NCBI RefSeq assembly: GCF_947087965.1
Contig: NZ_CAMUES010000002.1
Span: forward strand, 1 to 64,000
DNA: 64,000 nucleotides
Source of the DNA: an uncultured Mobiluncus sp.
Lineage (GTDB): Bacteria; Actinomycetota; Actinomycetes; Actinomycetales; Actinomycetaceae
Direction: 5' to 3'
Positions 39,345 to 48,149 of the stretch are shown here, one piece after another. The translations under genes and the position numbers were made by a program. The notes under the pieces are model-generated. The model ran no database searches. It was not told where the DNA came from and was given only the letters and a program-made list of their open reading frames with translations. The first letter of the stretch is position 1. Every line of letters starts with the position of its first letter.

Positions 39345-40304
39345 GTGATTGTTGCGATTGTGGGGCCGACCGCTACGGGAAAAAGCAACCTGGGGCTGGA
39401 CTTCGCGCAGAGAGTGTCCCGCGACCCGGAGCTTAACGCTAGGTTTCCGGGCGGGGTAGAAATTATCAGCGCGGACGCCTTCCAGCTCTATCGGGGCATG
39501 GACGTGGGTACCGCGAAAACCCCGGAATCTGAACGTCAGGGAATTCCACATCATCAGATTGACGTGCTGTGGCCCGATGCAGAAGCCTCGGTGGCGGCTT
39601 ATCAGAAACATGCCCGTTCTGACGTGAAGGCGATTCAAACACGTGGTGCTTTGCCCCTGGTAGTGGGGGGTAGCGGGCTGTACGTGCGGGCGATGCTGGA
39701 TGTATTGGAGTTCCCTCCCACCGACCCCGCGGTTCGCGCCCGGTGGGAGGCGCAGGCGGAGCAACTCGGAGCGGCACAACTACACGAAATCTTGCAGCGC
39801 AAAGACCCGAAAGCAGCGGAGACCATCGAGACGATGAACGCGCGTCGCCTGGTCAGAGCTCTGGAAGTCATGGAAATTACCGGACGCCCATTTTCCGCGA
39901 CTTTGCCGCGTGGAGAATACTGGCAGCCGGACACCCATGTGTTTTACCTGACGCGAAACCTCGATGAACTGGACGAACGCATCAATGCCCGGTCACGCGA
40001 AATGTATAGCCAAGGACTGCTTGAGGAAACGGCGCAACTCGCTGCCGACCGAGCTCACCCCTTGGGCATTACCGCGCAAAAGGCCACCGGATACAGTCAA
40101 GCGCTGGCAGTGCTGCGCGGGGAGATGACGGTGGAGAACGGTATTGCGGCCACCGCTTTGGCGACCCGGCAGCTGTCCCGGCGACAAATCAAGTGGTTCC
40201 GTCGCGACAAACGAGCGGTGGAAGTCGCCTGGAGCCACCCGAGCTTAGAGGAACAGGGTCGGAGCTTTTTTACGCAGGCTCGCAGCCAGATTCTGGGTCA
40301 CTGA
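39345..40304 (+). CDS. miaA: tRNA dimethylallyltransferase
   Basis: Transfers a dimethylallyl group to A37 of tRNAs reading codons that start with U. The 319-residue enzyme has the P-loop GPTATGKSNLGLDFA, the motif ISADAFQLYRGMDVGTAK (usually SADSxQ), VVGGSGLYVRA, and the end RRQIKWFRRDKRAVEVAW. It starts with GTG 11 bp after miaB. Its last 60 bases overlap the 3' end of the opposite-strand YbjN gene, leaving no room for a terminator between them. Confidence 0.96.
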   Translation: MIVAIVGPTATGKSNLGLDFAQRVSRDPELNARFPGGVEIISADAFQLYRGMDVGTAKTPESERQGIPHHQIDVLWPDAEASVAAYQKHARSDVKAIQTRGALPLVVGGSGLYVRAMLDVLEFPPTDPAVRARWEAQAEQLGAAQLHEILQRKDPKAAETIETMNARRLVRALEVMEITGRPFSATLPRGEYWQPDTHVFYLTRNLDELDERINARSREMYSQGLLEETAQLAADRAHPLGITAQKATGYSQALAVLRGEMTVENGIAATALATRQLSRRQIKWFRRDKRAVEVAWSHPSLEEQGRSFFTQARSQILGH

Positions 40305-41174
40305 CATTCCCGCCACGATTTCCGTGTCTAACTGACGTTCGCTCAGACCTTCACCCACGGAAACCAGGTAATCAAAACGCAGGTAGGGCTGGGTTCGCAT
40401 CCCCAGAACAGAAGTCACGCCCAGGGCGTTGAAAGTATTTAACTCATTGATGGCATCGAACAAACTTTCGGCAGGAAACATCTGTCCCAGCTCAACCAGC
40501 ATGGAGGTGGATAGCCAGGTGTCTTCCCCGAATAGCCGCAGAATCATCAAGTCGTCTGAATCGCGCAGGCGTAGTACCGTGCCGTCACGGTATACTCGCA
40601 GGTCGAGGCGGTCTGTGGCCTGGGCAACCGACTCCACACTGACCGGTGCGGTGAGCGCATTATCCGAAAACCCTGGAACAATCTGGACGATGTGCTGTTT
40701 GGGTAACAGGTCATGATGGGAAAAGTCCGTTTCCGCGTCCATTTCACAGGGGAAATCGGCTTCCACGCTGGAAAAGAATCGTTCAGCCATAATCACAGCC
40801 AGCAACAGATGGGCTTCCAACTGCTGGTCGCCCATACCGACAGTGACCTGGGCGTTCGTCTGGGCGCAGAGATGATAGTGATTGCCGTGCAGATAAGTCA
40901 CCACTCTTGGACCGACAGCCTCGCGATTATGGTGCAGGACGTAAGGCAGCAGCCGAGAGCGTTCGTGGACGGAAACCGTAGCGCGCCAGACCGAGCGCAC
41001 GCGCAAAACCCCCGTCACCAAGTCAATGTAACTGGTGGCGGTTGCGCCAGGCATCATCACCGTGCGCCTAGAGTCGTAAACGTCCACAACATAGCTGCGA
41101 GAAGCACCATCGAGAGCTTCGCAGACGCGTTCCAGTGTCACTACCCGCGGACGTTGAGCAGTCAACTGCGGCAT
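40245..41174 (-). CDS. Protein with tandem YbjN-type domains
   Basis: A 309-residue cytosolic protein with two copies of the YbjN (type III chaperone-like) fold: the first about 10-150, with MPGATATSYIDLVTGVLRVRSVW and LLPYVLHHNREAV, and the second about 165-305, with EDTWLSTSMLVELGQMFPAESLFDAINELN. Such proteins are common beside miaA in actinobacteria, but their job is not known to me. No ribosome site precedes the ATG; TAACAT lies 6 nt upstream, so the message may be leaderless. The 3' end overlaps miaA by 60 bases. Confidence 0.75.
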   Translation of the reverse strand: MPQLTAQRPRVVTLERVCEALDGASRSYVVDVYDSRRTVMMPGATATSYIDLVTGVLRVRSVWRATVSVHERSRLLPYVLHHNREAVGPRVVTYLHGNHYHLCAQTNAQVTVGMGDQQLEAHLLLAVIMAERFFSSVEADFPCEMDAETDFSHHDLLPKQHIVQIVPGFSDNALTAPVSVESVAQATDRLDLRVYRDGTVLRLRDSDDLMILRLFGEDTWLSTSMLVELGQMFPAESLFDAINELNTFNALGVTSVLGMRTQPYLRFDYLVSVGEGLSERQLDTEIVAGMSVTQNLAASLRKKAPTLFL

Positions 41175-41346
41175 GATTTAATGTTACGGGGCGGGCTCGT
41201 GCTTTGGGTGAAAACGGGGGGCCGAATAATTTACCCACCTCTAACGCCGCAGTTCACAAGGGAATCGGTCGTTTTGTCGGTGCCGCTCGCGGCGTTGTCG
41301 AAAGCCCGCGGTTTTGGTTCATCTGTCCAGAATGTTCGGGGTGCCC

Positions 41347-41991
41347 TCAGGAGGCGCTCCGGCGTAGCTGCAGCACTCGAAATCCTTTCGAGGAGGCAAT
41401 TTTTTCGCCGGCCCAACCGTGCTCGTTTAGATATGCCAGGAACGGATCGGATCCGAGGTTGCGTCCTATCACCAGATAAGCGACCCCATCTGGCTTTAAA
41501 CGAGTTCGCCAGCTCTCCCACATCGCGTGCAGTGCCGCTTTACCCACCCGTACCGGCGGGTTGGACCAGATGACATCCACAGAGTTTGGACCTAAGGCGG
41601 CCAAAGCGTCAGCTTCGCTCAGTGCCCGAATATTAGGCAGCCCGTTAGCGGCTGCGTTTACCCTGGTCAGCTCCAGAGCGCGGGTGTTTACGTCCACAGC
41701 GTAAACCTGGGCGGAGGGTCGCTCAGCGGCTAAAGTCAGCGCCAACGGCCCCCATCCGCAGCCCACATCAACCAAAACTCCTGAACCGCCCAACTCTGAC
41801 ACGGACGGTAGAGAGGGAACTTTACGCAATAACACCTCAGTGCCCTTGTCCAAACCGTGACCAGAAAAAACTCCGTGAGCCGTCGTGACACGAAAATCAC
41901 GACCGGCTATAGAAACGGTCAGCTCCCGGGTGGAGCTGTCGGAATGTGGAGCGGCTGCGAAATATTGCTCGCCAGCAGGCTGTGGACTCAA
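41347..41991 (-). CDS. Class I methyltransferase, RsmC-like small domain
   Basis: A 214-residue SAM-dependent methyltransferase matching the catalytic half of RsmC-type rRNA guanine-N2 methyltransferases. It begins with QYFAAAPHSDSSTRELTVS and THGVFSGHGLDKGTEVLL, then motif I VLVDVGCGWGPLALTLA, VYAVDVNTRALELTRVNAA and the catalytic motif IV WSNPPVRVGKAALH. It lacks the N-terminal half of E. coli RsmC. Substrate is probably rRNA, but this is from family only. The TTG start has AGGAG 5 nt upstream. It lies 18 bp after the membrane protein gene on the same strand. Confidence 0.85.
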   Translation of the reverse strand: MSPQPAGEQYFAAAPHSDSSTRELTVSIAGRDFRVTTAHGVFSGHGLDKGTEVLLRKVPSLPSVSELGGSGVLVDVGCGWGPLALTLAAERPSAQVYAVDVNTRALELTRVNAAANGLPNIRALSEADALAALGPNSVDVIWSNPPVRVGKAALHAMWESWRTRLKPDGVAYLVIGRNLGSDPFLAYLNEHGWAGEKIASSKGFRVLQLRRSAS

Positions 41992-42009
41992 CTGGTCTCC
42001 TAACTTGTC

Positions 42010-42993
42010 TCAAAAAAGTTTAGCGACCACGTGACTGATTAACGAAGTGAGCACGCTGACAATCAGCCCCAGCAGGAACGCTCCCAAAATGCTGTGCGTA
42101 AAGAAAAATAAGCAAACGCCGGCGCCTAGAGCAGAAAGCACGAACTCAATCATCCACTCCAACAGTTGTGGAACTTTCACGCGGAGCGCCACGGTTTGTA
42201 CCGCTTCGTCCAGAACGACTAAGACCACTGTGACCAGTAATGACAGGCCAAGGTAGGGCCAAAAGTCTTCAAAAATAATGGAGATTTCCTGCGGGCCCCA
42301 GCCAGAGAGTAGCAGCACGCACAGGGTGGGAATCGTCAGCACCAGCAGGTTTGCCAGCAACCGGACTCCGAGATTGGCGATTTCCACCGGCGAGTATGGG
42401 TAGGCTAATCCCGCAGGACGGTTTGACGGGGCGCGGTGCTCCACGTGCTGCGAAATAAGCTGTGAATGACCCTGAATGATGGTTTTTTGTGCCGTTTTTG
42501 TGGAGCGGTCGTCCGAAGAAGTGTCCGGTGCGTCCGCGGTTTTCCTCTTTTTCATCTCCGGGGGCGCTACCGAATCGCCGGAGGCTGGGGTTCCGGGCTG
42601 AGGATAGACCGTTTCGTCCTCGGTCATTTCCGTAGTTGCTGATGAAGTGGGATTTTCGGCAGCGGGTTGCGTCGGAGCTTCGATTTCGGCGGGTTGCGAG
42701 GGATTTGCGGTGGTTCTCTCGGGCTTGGAATCTATGACCTTCGGCTTGTTTCGGCGCAGTCGTTCGGGAACCATAATGGTGGAATCGAATTCGGCTGCTT
42801 CGAGGATGATTTCTTCCTCGGAGCGCCAGTCAGGCACGTTGAACAGGGCTTTGTGGCGATTTTTGAGGCGTTCATCAGCGGGACTGGGAACGGGGGCAGT
42901 ACGGGGAAGCGACTGGCCAAACGGGGACGCGCGCCGCGCAGACGGAGCGTTAGAATTCTTGTCTCCGGGGTCCGTTGTATCCTTTAAAACCAA
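42010..42993 (-). CDS. Membrane protein with long disordered N-terminus, unknown
   Basis: A 327-residue protein that I do not recognise. Residues 1-185 are hydrophilic and low-complexity (Pro, Thr, Glu, Ser), including NRHKALFNVPDWRSEEEIILEAAEFD at 46-71, which may be a short structured piece. The C-terminal 130 residues contain four membrane helices, such as LGVRLLANLLVLTIPTLCVLLL and FLLGLIVSVLTSLISHVV. The TTG start has AAAGG 7 nt upstream. It is divergent from hflX and followed closely by the RsmC-like methyltransferase gene. Confidence 0.7.
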   Translation of the reverse strand: MVLKDTTDPGDKNSNAPSARRASPFGQSLPRTAPVPSPADERLKNRHKALFNVPDWRSEEEIILEAAEFDSTIMVPERLRRNKPKVIDSKPERTTANPSQPAEIEAPTQPAAENPTSSATTEMTEDETVYPQPGTPASGDSVAPPEMKKRKTADAPDTSSDDRSTKTAQKTIIQGHSQLISQHVEHRAPSNRPAGLAYPYSPVEIANLGVRLLANLLVLTIPTLCVLLLSGWGPQEISIIFEDFWPYLGLSLLVTVVLVVLDEAVQTVALRVKVPQLLEWMIEFVLSALGAGVCLFFFTHSILGAFLLGLIVSVLTSLISHVVAKLF

Positions 42994-43008
42994 AGCTCAA
43001 ACCTTTAC

Positions 43009-43036
43009 TTGCATGGGCTAGGAGATACCCTAAATT
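43009..43036 (+). promoter_or_regulatory. Candidate hflX promoter
   Basis: TTGCAT (43009-43014), 16 bp, TAAATT (43031-43036). The transcript would begin near 43043, just ahead of the GGAAGGA ribosome site. Confidence 0.5.
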
Positions 43037-43056
43037 CTAGGCGGAAGGAATGTAAC

Positions 43057-44586
43057 TTGCAGGAAAACACGGAGGATTGCCCGAACTTGGGTGTCCTTTC
43101 GCCCGCTGCTGCTGTTGCGCCGCCGACGGGAGAGATACCCGCGCTGAACAATCTGCCCCGGTCTCAACATGATGCTGCTGAACAAGCCCAGCGGTGGGCC
43201 GATCGCTATGCCTTGGGGCGGGTAGAATCCATCGGTTCTGAACTGCAGGACATTAGTGAGGTTGAGTACCGTGAAGTACGGTTGGAAAAGGTCATTTTGG
43301 TGGGGATTTTCGCCGCCGACCGGGACGAGGCTGAATTGTCGCTACAAGAGCTTGCTGCCCTAGCGAAAACAGCGGGGGCTGTCGTACTGGCCGGGCTGTT
43401 GCAGCGACGCGAAAAACCGGACGTAGCAACTTTCCTGGGGCGGGGCAAAGCCCACGAACTGCAAGCTCAAGTTGCCGCTCTGGGGGCGGATACAGTCATC
43501 ATCGATGACGAATTAGCCCCCAGTCAACGCCGTGCCCTCGAGGACGTAGTAAAGGTCAAGGTCATAGACCGTACCGCCCTCATTTTGGATATTTTTGCCC
43601 AGCATGCCACCTCGCGGGAAGGCAAAGCCCAAGTGGAACTGGCTCAGTTGGAATACCTGCTGCCGCGACTGCGTGGCTGGGGCGAATCGATGAGCCGGCA
43701 AGCCGGGGGGCGAGCTGCCGCCGGTGAGGGTATCGGCGCACGCGGACCTGGTGAAACCAAGATTGAACTCGATCGGCGCCGGATTCGTTCCCGGATGGCT
43801 CGGCTGCGGCGCACTATAAAATCTTTGGCTCCAACTCGTGAGGCGAAACGAGCCAGTCGTAGAGCTGGGGGGGTACCCGCGGTAGCGATTGTGGGATATA
43901 CCAACGCCGGCAAGTCCTCGCTATTGAATCGGTTGGCGGGAGCCAATCTGTTGGTGCATGATGCCCTGTTTGCCACCCTTGACCCCAGCGTGCGCCGGAC
44001 CCATACTCCGGAAGGACGGGAATACACCCTGACGGATACGGTTGGGTTCGTGCGGCGCCTGCCGACTGAGCTGGTGGAGGCTTTTCGTTCCACTTTGGAA
44101 GAAACCGCTATGGCTGATTTGATTTTGCACGTTGTGGATGGTTCCAACCCCAACCCGCTGGCTCAAGTCGCGGCGGTGGATGCCACTCTGGAGGCTGTGG
44201 AGGACATCGAGGATGTCCCGGTCATGATGGTGGTAAACAAAATCGATCAGGCTACTGCTCCTGCCCTCGCGCTGCTGCGTCATTCCCTACCGGAGGCATA
44301 CTACGTTTCGGCCCGAACCGGGGAAGGCGTCGCGGCGCTACAGGATGCCATTGCCGACCGTCTGCCCTGGCCGGGACAACGAGTGCGAGTCGTGGTGAAG
44401 TGGGAAAACACGGGTCTGCTGGAACGGATTTATCGTGACGGCAAACTCTTGACCCGCCAGAATCGTGAGGACGGCACGTTTGTAGATGCCTGGGTACCCC
44501 CGGCTTTGGGGGCAAAACTGCTTGATCAGGCTATGGAAGATAATCATGAAACGGGCGAGGGAGCCGACAGTGTCACAAACGATTGA
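43057..44586 (+). CDS. hflX: GTPase HflX
   Basis: A 509-residue ribosome-associated GTPase that rescues or splits stalled ribosomes under stress. The N-terminal HflX domain has LSLQELAALAKTAGAVV and TFLGRGKAHEL; the linker GRGPGETKIELDRRRI appears here as ARGPGETKIELDRRRI; the G domain has GYTNAGKSSLLNRL (G1), DTVGFVRRLP (G3) and NKIDQ (G4). The TTG at 43057 is taken as start because GGAAGGA lies 7 nt upstream; the longer frame begins inside the promoter. The dinG start overlaps the 3' end by about 17 bases. Confidence 0.96.
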   Translation: MQENTEDCPNLGVLSPAAAVAPPTGEIPALNNLPRSQHDAAEQAQRWADRYALGRVESIGSELQDISEVEYREVRLEKVILVGIFAADRDEAELSLQELAALAKTAGAVVLAGLLQRREKPDVATFLGRGKAHELQAQVAALGADTVIIDDELAPSQRRALEDVVKVKVIDRTALILDIFAQHATSREGKAQVELAQLEYLLPRLRGWGESMSRQAGGRAAAGEGIGARGPGETKIELDRRRIRSRMARLRRTIKSLAPTREAKRASRRAGGVPAVAIVGYTNAGKSSLLNRLAGANLLVHDALFATLDPSVRRTHTPEGREYTLTDTVGFVRRLPTELVEAFRSTLEETAMADLILHVVDGSNPNPLAQVAAVDATLEAVEDIEDVPVMMVVNKIDQATAPALALLRHSLPEAYYVSARTGEGVAALQDAIADRLPWPGQRVRVVVKWENTGLLERIYRDGKLLTRQNREDGTFVDAWVPPALGAKLLDQAMEDNHETGEGADSVTND

Positions 44587-46675
44587 TGATAGCGCCGTGG
44601 TCAAACCCGCTGCTGGGGAGGGCGCTTTTGCGGACTATGTTCCCAGTTCAGAGCTGCAGAAGGTCCTGACTGAGGCGGTTTCTTTATTGGGCGGCAGCGA
44701 GCGTCCCGGTCAGGTGGCGATGGCGGCTGCGGTGGAACAGACGTTGCACTCAGATGGCAAATTAGCAGTTCAGGCGGGGACTGGAACCGGGAAATCCTTG
44801 GGATACTTACTGCCGGCGCTGCTGTATTGCCTGCACGAGGATGCCCGAGTGGTCATTTCAACCGCAACTTTGGCTCTGCAAAACCAAATCATCACAAAGG
44901 ATGCCCCCCTGGCGGTGGAAGCGGTGAAAAACGTGACCGGTTCCGAGCTGCGCGTGGAGGTTCTCAAAGGCTGGCAAAACTATGTCTGCCTGCACAAATT
45001 GAACGGCGGTTACGAAGGTAGCGAGGACGATTTGTTCTCCGCTATGGAAGATTCCCTGAGTCCCGCAGCCGACGGGAGTGGCGAGGCCGTATCGGGACCG
45101 GGGGTGAAAGCCGCGCGGAAAATGCGGGGATTTGCTGCGGAAACGAAGAAACTCTACGAGTGGGCTCGAGAAACTCCGACCGGGGATCGGGACGAAGCCC
45201 CGCGCGGTATCGGCTCTCGTGCGTGGCGGCAAGTTTCCCTCTCCAGCTTGGAATGTGTCGGGGAAAAATGCCCGTCCCGTTCCGAGTGCTTCCAGGTCTC
45301 GGCTCGCGACAAGGCAGCGCAGGCGCAGGTGGTAGTGACAAACCACGCCATGATTGGGCTAGAAGCTGCCGGGAAACAGAATCCGTTGCCCCAGTGTGAG
45401 GCCATCATCATTGATGAGGCTCATGAACTGGCCGAACGGGTGCGTTCTCAGGCGTCTACTGAGTTCAGCGCCAATATGTTGGCAAATTGTGCCAAAGCGG
45501 CTGGCAGCTTGGGGGTTTCCGGTAGCGAGGAACTCGCCCAGCAAGCTATCTCACTGGGTGTGGCACTACAGAATCTGGAAGATGGCCGTTTCACACAAAT
45601 GCCTGAGGCGGTGGCGGAATGCCGGTTGCTGTCCCTGCCGCCTTTGAAAGCTGCCCTCACGGAGTTGAGCGCGAAGGGTGGGGCCGATGCGGGTTCGGAC
45701 GGCGAAAAAACAGCGGACGCCGCGAGGACTGCCGTCGCGAAAGCCATTCTGACCAGCCTGTTAGATACGCTTGAGACGATGACCCCGGAATCGGTCGCGA
45801 ACGGTGAAATGATTCTATGGCTGAGTCGGGGACGCGATGCGGACCAGGAACCCCGGCTTTATACCGCTCCGCTGGATGTGGCGGGAAAGCTTGCGAATCG
45901 ATTGTGGAGCGAACATGCCATTGTCGCTACCTCGGCCACGCTCAAGTTGGGGGGCACGTTTGCGCCGCTCATGCACAAGATGGGTTTGCAGTTGGATGAA
46001 CCGCAGCCGGAAACCTTAGATGTCGGCTCCCCGTTTCGCCACGATCGGCAGGGCATTTTGTATCTGGCTCGGGACTTGCCCGCGCCCACTCGCGGAGAGC
46101 ACCCCGAAGTGTTTTGGAATCGGCTGGTGGAGCTGGTTGAGGCCTCGGGAGGCGGGGCACTGGGGCTGTTCTCCTCGCGCAAGATGGCCGAGCGCGCGGG
46201 GGAAATTCTTCGAGAACGCACCGATTTGCCCATCATGGTCCAAGGTGAAGATTCTATGGCATCCTTGGTCCAAGATATGCGCGAGGACACTTCCGCTTGT
46301 CTGATGGGGACTCTCTCGCTGTGGCAGGGGGTGGATTTACCGGGGAATACTTGCCGTTTGGTGCTGATTGACCGAATTCCTTTCCCGGTTCCCAGCGATC
46401 CGGTCATCGAGGCCCGCTGTGCCGCGGTCAAACGTGCCGGAGGCAGCGACTTCATGGAAGTCTCCCTGACACATGCCGCCCTGTTGCTGGCACAGGGAAC
46501 CGGGCGGCTGTTGCGTTCCGCCGCGGATCGCGGGGTGGTGGCGGTGTTGGATTCACGTCTGGCGACCGCGCGGTATGGAGGATTTTTGCGAGCCTCCCTG
46601 CCGCCCTTGTGGCCCACGGAGGACGCACAGGTGGTGCTGGACGCTTTGCGGCGACTGTACCAGCAAGTTCCCTAG
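44570..46675 (+). CDS. dinG: ATP-dependent DNA helicase, DinG/YoaA family
   Basis: A ~700-residue XPD-like 5'-3' helicase involved in repair. It has Walker A QAGTGTGKSLGYLLP, the iron-sulfur cysteines in NYVCLHKL and ECVGEKCPSRSEC, Walker B IIIDEAHEL, and the C-terminal motifs GALGLFSSRKMAE, LSLWQGVDLPG and QGTGRLLRS. The start is either the GTG at 44570 (GGGAG upstream) or the ATG at 44546. It overlaps hflX by 17 bp and is co-transcribed with it. It lies close to lexA, but no SOS box is visible upstream. Confidence 0.93.
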   Translation: MSQTIDDSAVVKPAAGEGAFADYVPSSELQKVLTEAVSLLGGSERPGQVAMAAAVEQTLHSDGKLAVQAGTGTGKSLGYLLPALLYCLHEDARVVISTATLALQNQIITKDAPLAVEAVKNVTGSELRVEVLKGWQNYVCLHKLNGGYEGSEDDLFSAMEDSLSPAADGSGEAVSGPGVKAARKMRGFAAETKKLYEWARETPTGDRDEAPRGIGSRAWRQVSLSSLECVGEKCPSRSECFQVSARDKAAQAQVVVTNHAMIGLEAAGKQNPLPQCEAIIIDEAHELAERVRSQASTEFSANMLANCAKAAGSLGVSGSEELAQQAISLGVALQNLEDGRFTQMPEAVAECRLLSLPPLKAALTELSAKGGADAGSDGEKTADAARTAVAKAILTSLLDTLETMTPESVANGEMILWLSRGRDADQEPRLYTAPLDVAGKLANRLWSEHAIVATSATLKLGGTFAPLMHKMGLQLDEPQPETLDVGSPFRHDRQGILYLARDLPAPTRGEHPEVFWNRLVELVEASGGGALGLFSSRKMAERAGEILRERTDLPIMVQGEDSMASLVQDMREDTSACLMGTLSLWQGVDLPGNTCRLVLIDRIPFPVPSDPVIEARCAAVKRAGGSDFMEVSLTHAALLLAQGTGRLLRSAADRGVVAVLDSRLATARYGGFLRASLPPLWPTEDAQVVLDALRRLYQQVP

Positions 46676-46695
46676 AAGCGGGCGTACCCCAAACG

Positions 46696-47379
46696 TTACA
46701 GGGAACGGATTACGGTGACGACCTTTCCTAAAATGGTGGCGGTATCACCGGGAATGGGCGCGTAGTTATCGTTGTGGGGCAGCAGCCAAACGTGCCCGTC
46801 GGCGCGGGAAAACTCTTTCACCGTGGCCTCGCCGTCAATCATCGCAGCCACGATTTCACCGTTGCGCGCTTCACTCTGATGGCGCACTACAACCCAATCC
46901 CCGTCTAAAATGCCTCCGTCCTGCATGGATTCGCCTCTCACTGCGAGCATGAACAGCTCGCCGGAACCGGTAAAGCGGCGGGGCAGGGCGAATGTGTCCT
47001 CGACCATTTCCTCGGCGGTGATGGGGGTGCCTGCTGCAATCTGTCCAACTAGAGGGACGGCTGTTTCCGCCGCGGTGTCGGCGATACCCACCGGAATGGT
47101 GGCGACGGTGGCAGACGGTGTCACGCCGGATGCCGATTCCGGCTGGGGAGTTTCCATTCCCTCCGGGAGTTTCACAAATTCCAAGGCGCGCGGCGTGTTG
47201 GGAGCCCGGCGCAGGTAGCCCTTGTTGGTCAGCACATCGAGGTGGTGTTTGACCGAGGAAGGAGAGGATAGACCCATGGCCTCTGCGAGTTCGCGTACCG
47301 AAGGAGGGTAGGCGAGCTTTTGGCTGAGTTGGTACAAAGTCGTCAAAACTTCCTGTTGTCGTTTGGTCAGGTCGCTCAC
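46696..47379 (-). CDS. lexA: LexA repressor
   Basis: The 227-residue SOS repressor. The N-terminal winged helix has LTKRQQEVLTTLYQ and GLSSPSSVKHHLDVL. The cleavage site is Ala-Gly in GQIAAGTP, and the self-cleavage pair is Ser in GESMQDG and Lys in ATVKEF. I place the start at the GTG at 47379, preceded by AAGGAG; the frame is open upstream but that part has no homology. An insertion rich in Pro, Thr and Ala links the two domains. A LexA box at 47511 indicates autoregulation. Confidence 0.97.
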   Translation of the reverse strand: MSDLTKRQQEVLTTLYQLSQKLAYPPSVRELAEAMGLSSPSSVKHHLDVLTNKGYLRRAPNTPRALEFVKLPEGMETPQPESASGVTPSATVATIPVGIADTAAETAVPLVGQIAAGTPITAEEMVEDTFALPRRFTGSGELFMLAVRGESMQDGGILDGDWVVVRHQSEARNGEIVAAMIDGEATVKEFSRADGHVWLLPHNDNYAPIPGDTATILGKVVTVIRSL

Positions 47380-47510
47380 TGCTGCTCCTTTATCTGGTAC
47401 TTTGCGCGAGTTAGCGGGAAAAAAGCCGTCTCCAGGAACTGCCGGATTTTCGTCTCCGGGGTCCATGTCAGACTGGCAATTGTCAGGTTAACTGCGGTCA
47501 AAATTAATAT

Positions 47511-47526
47511 TCGCACAAATGTTCGA
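47511..47526. promoter_or_regulatory. SOS box upstream of lexA
   Basis: TCGCACAAATGTTCGA: one mismatch to TCGAAC-N4-GTTCGA. It lies about 130 bp upstream of the lexA start and is well placed for autoregulation. Confidence 0.8.
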
Positions 47527-47580
47527 TTTTGACTCGACAACGCGCCGGCAATGGTTTATATTATACGTACAGATGTTCGA

Positions 47581-47596
47581 ACGAACAAATGTTCGA
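47581..47596 (+). promoter_or_regulatory. SOS box upstream of the LysM protein gene
   Basis: ACGAACAAATGTTCGA: one mismatch to the consensus, and preceded by another half site (GTTCGA) at 47575-47580. It lies 18 bp before the start codon, between a TATTAT -10 candidate (47559-47564) and the ribosome site. Confidence 0.85.
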
Positions 47597-47614
47597 ATGG
47601 ATGGAGGGATTACC

Positions 47615-48055
47615 ATGACAGCAGTTTTGGCACCGAGCTTTGAGATTAGCGAGTTGGCTCCGAACCACCCGGCGGTGCGTGCTTTCAGAGCTCGGCAGTC
47701 GTCGCGTCCGACTTACCTGCGTTTGGTTTCGAGGGCGCCGGAGTCCACGGCTGTGGCTGCCCGCCCGGTTTTGCCGTGGGATGTCGTGGCTTTGCGCGTG
47801 GGAATCTTTATTCTGGCTTCCCTGGTGATGGTGTTCCTGGGCATGGTGTTGGGGCTGGGACTCAGCCCTGAGTTCATTCCGACAGATTTTACGCTGCACA
47901 CGGTCGTACCGGGGGACACACTGTGGAACATTGCCGCTGCTAATGCCACCGGTGTGCCAACTGACGAGGTTATGGCGGATATGATGGACGCAAATGCCTT
48001 AGACTCGGGCTCAGTGCTGAAAACTGGGCAAACGCTGTTAGTTCCGGTTTATTGA
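47615..48055 (+). CDS. SOS-induced LysM membrane protein, probable cell-division inhibitor (ChiZ/YneA-like)
   Basis: A 146-residue protein with a cytoplasmic N-terminus (1-50), one membrane helix (about 58-82, VALRVGIFILASLVMVFLGM) and an extracytoplasmic LysM domain at the end (HTVVPGDTLWNIAA to TGQTLLVPVY) that should bind peptidoglycan. It is divergent from lexA and has a LexA box directly before its start, the same position and architecture as ChiZ of mycobacteria and YneA of Bacillus, which halt division during DNA damage. Sequence identity to these is low apart from LysM, so function is inferred. The ATG at 47615 has GGAGGG upstream. Confidence 0.82.
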   Translation: MTAVLAPSFEISELAPNHPAVRAFRARQSSRPTYLRLVSRAPESTAVAARPVLPWDVVALRVGIFILASLVMVFLGMVLGLGLSPEFIPTDFTLHTVVPGDTLWNIAAANATGVPTDEVMADMMDANALDSGSVLKTGQTLLVPVY

Positions 48056-48149
48056 AATGATTGTCATTAGCCCTGCATTCCAGCTTGCGAAAACTTCAGT
48101 TTGCACTTACGGTGAAACCTGTAGTCTTGCAGCGGTGAAGGAGGGCGAC

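Noticed and set aside
40713..41573. 286-residue plus-strand reading frame
   Set aside because: It lies opposite the YbjN and RsmC-like genes, whose protein features are clear; the frame itself has no recognisable domain and is a shadow of GC codon bias.
47519..47614. Longer N-terminus for the LysM protein
   Set aside because: The extended frame starts upstream of the promoter and runs through the SOS box; the ATG at 47615 has a good ribosome site.
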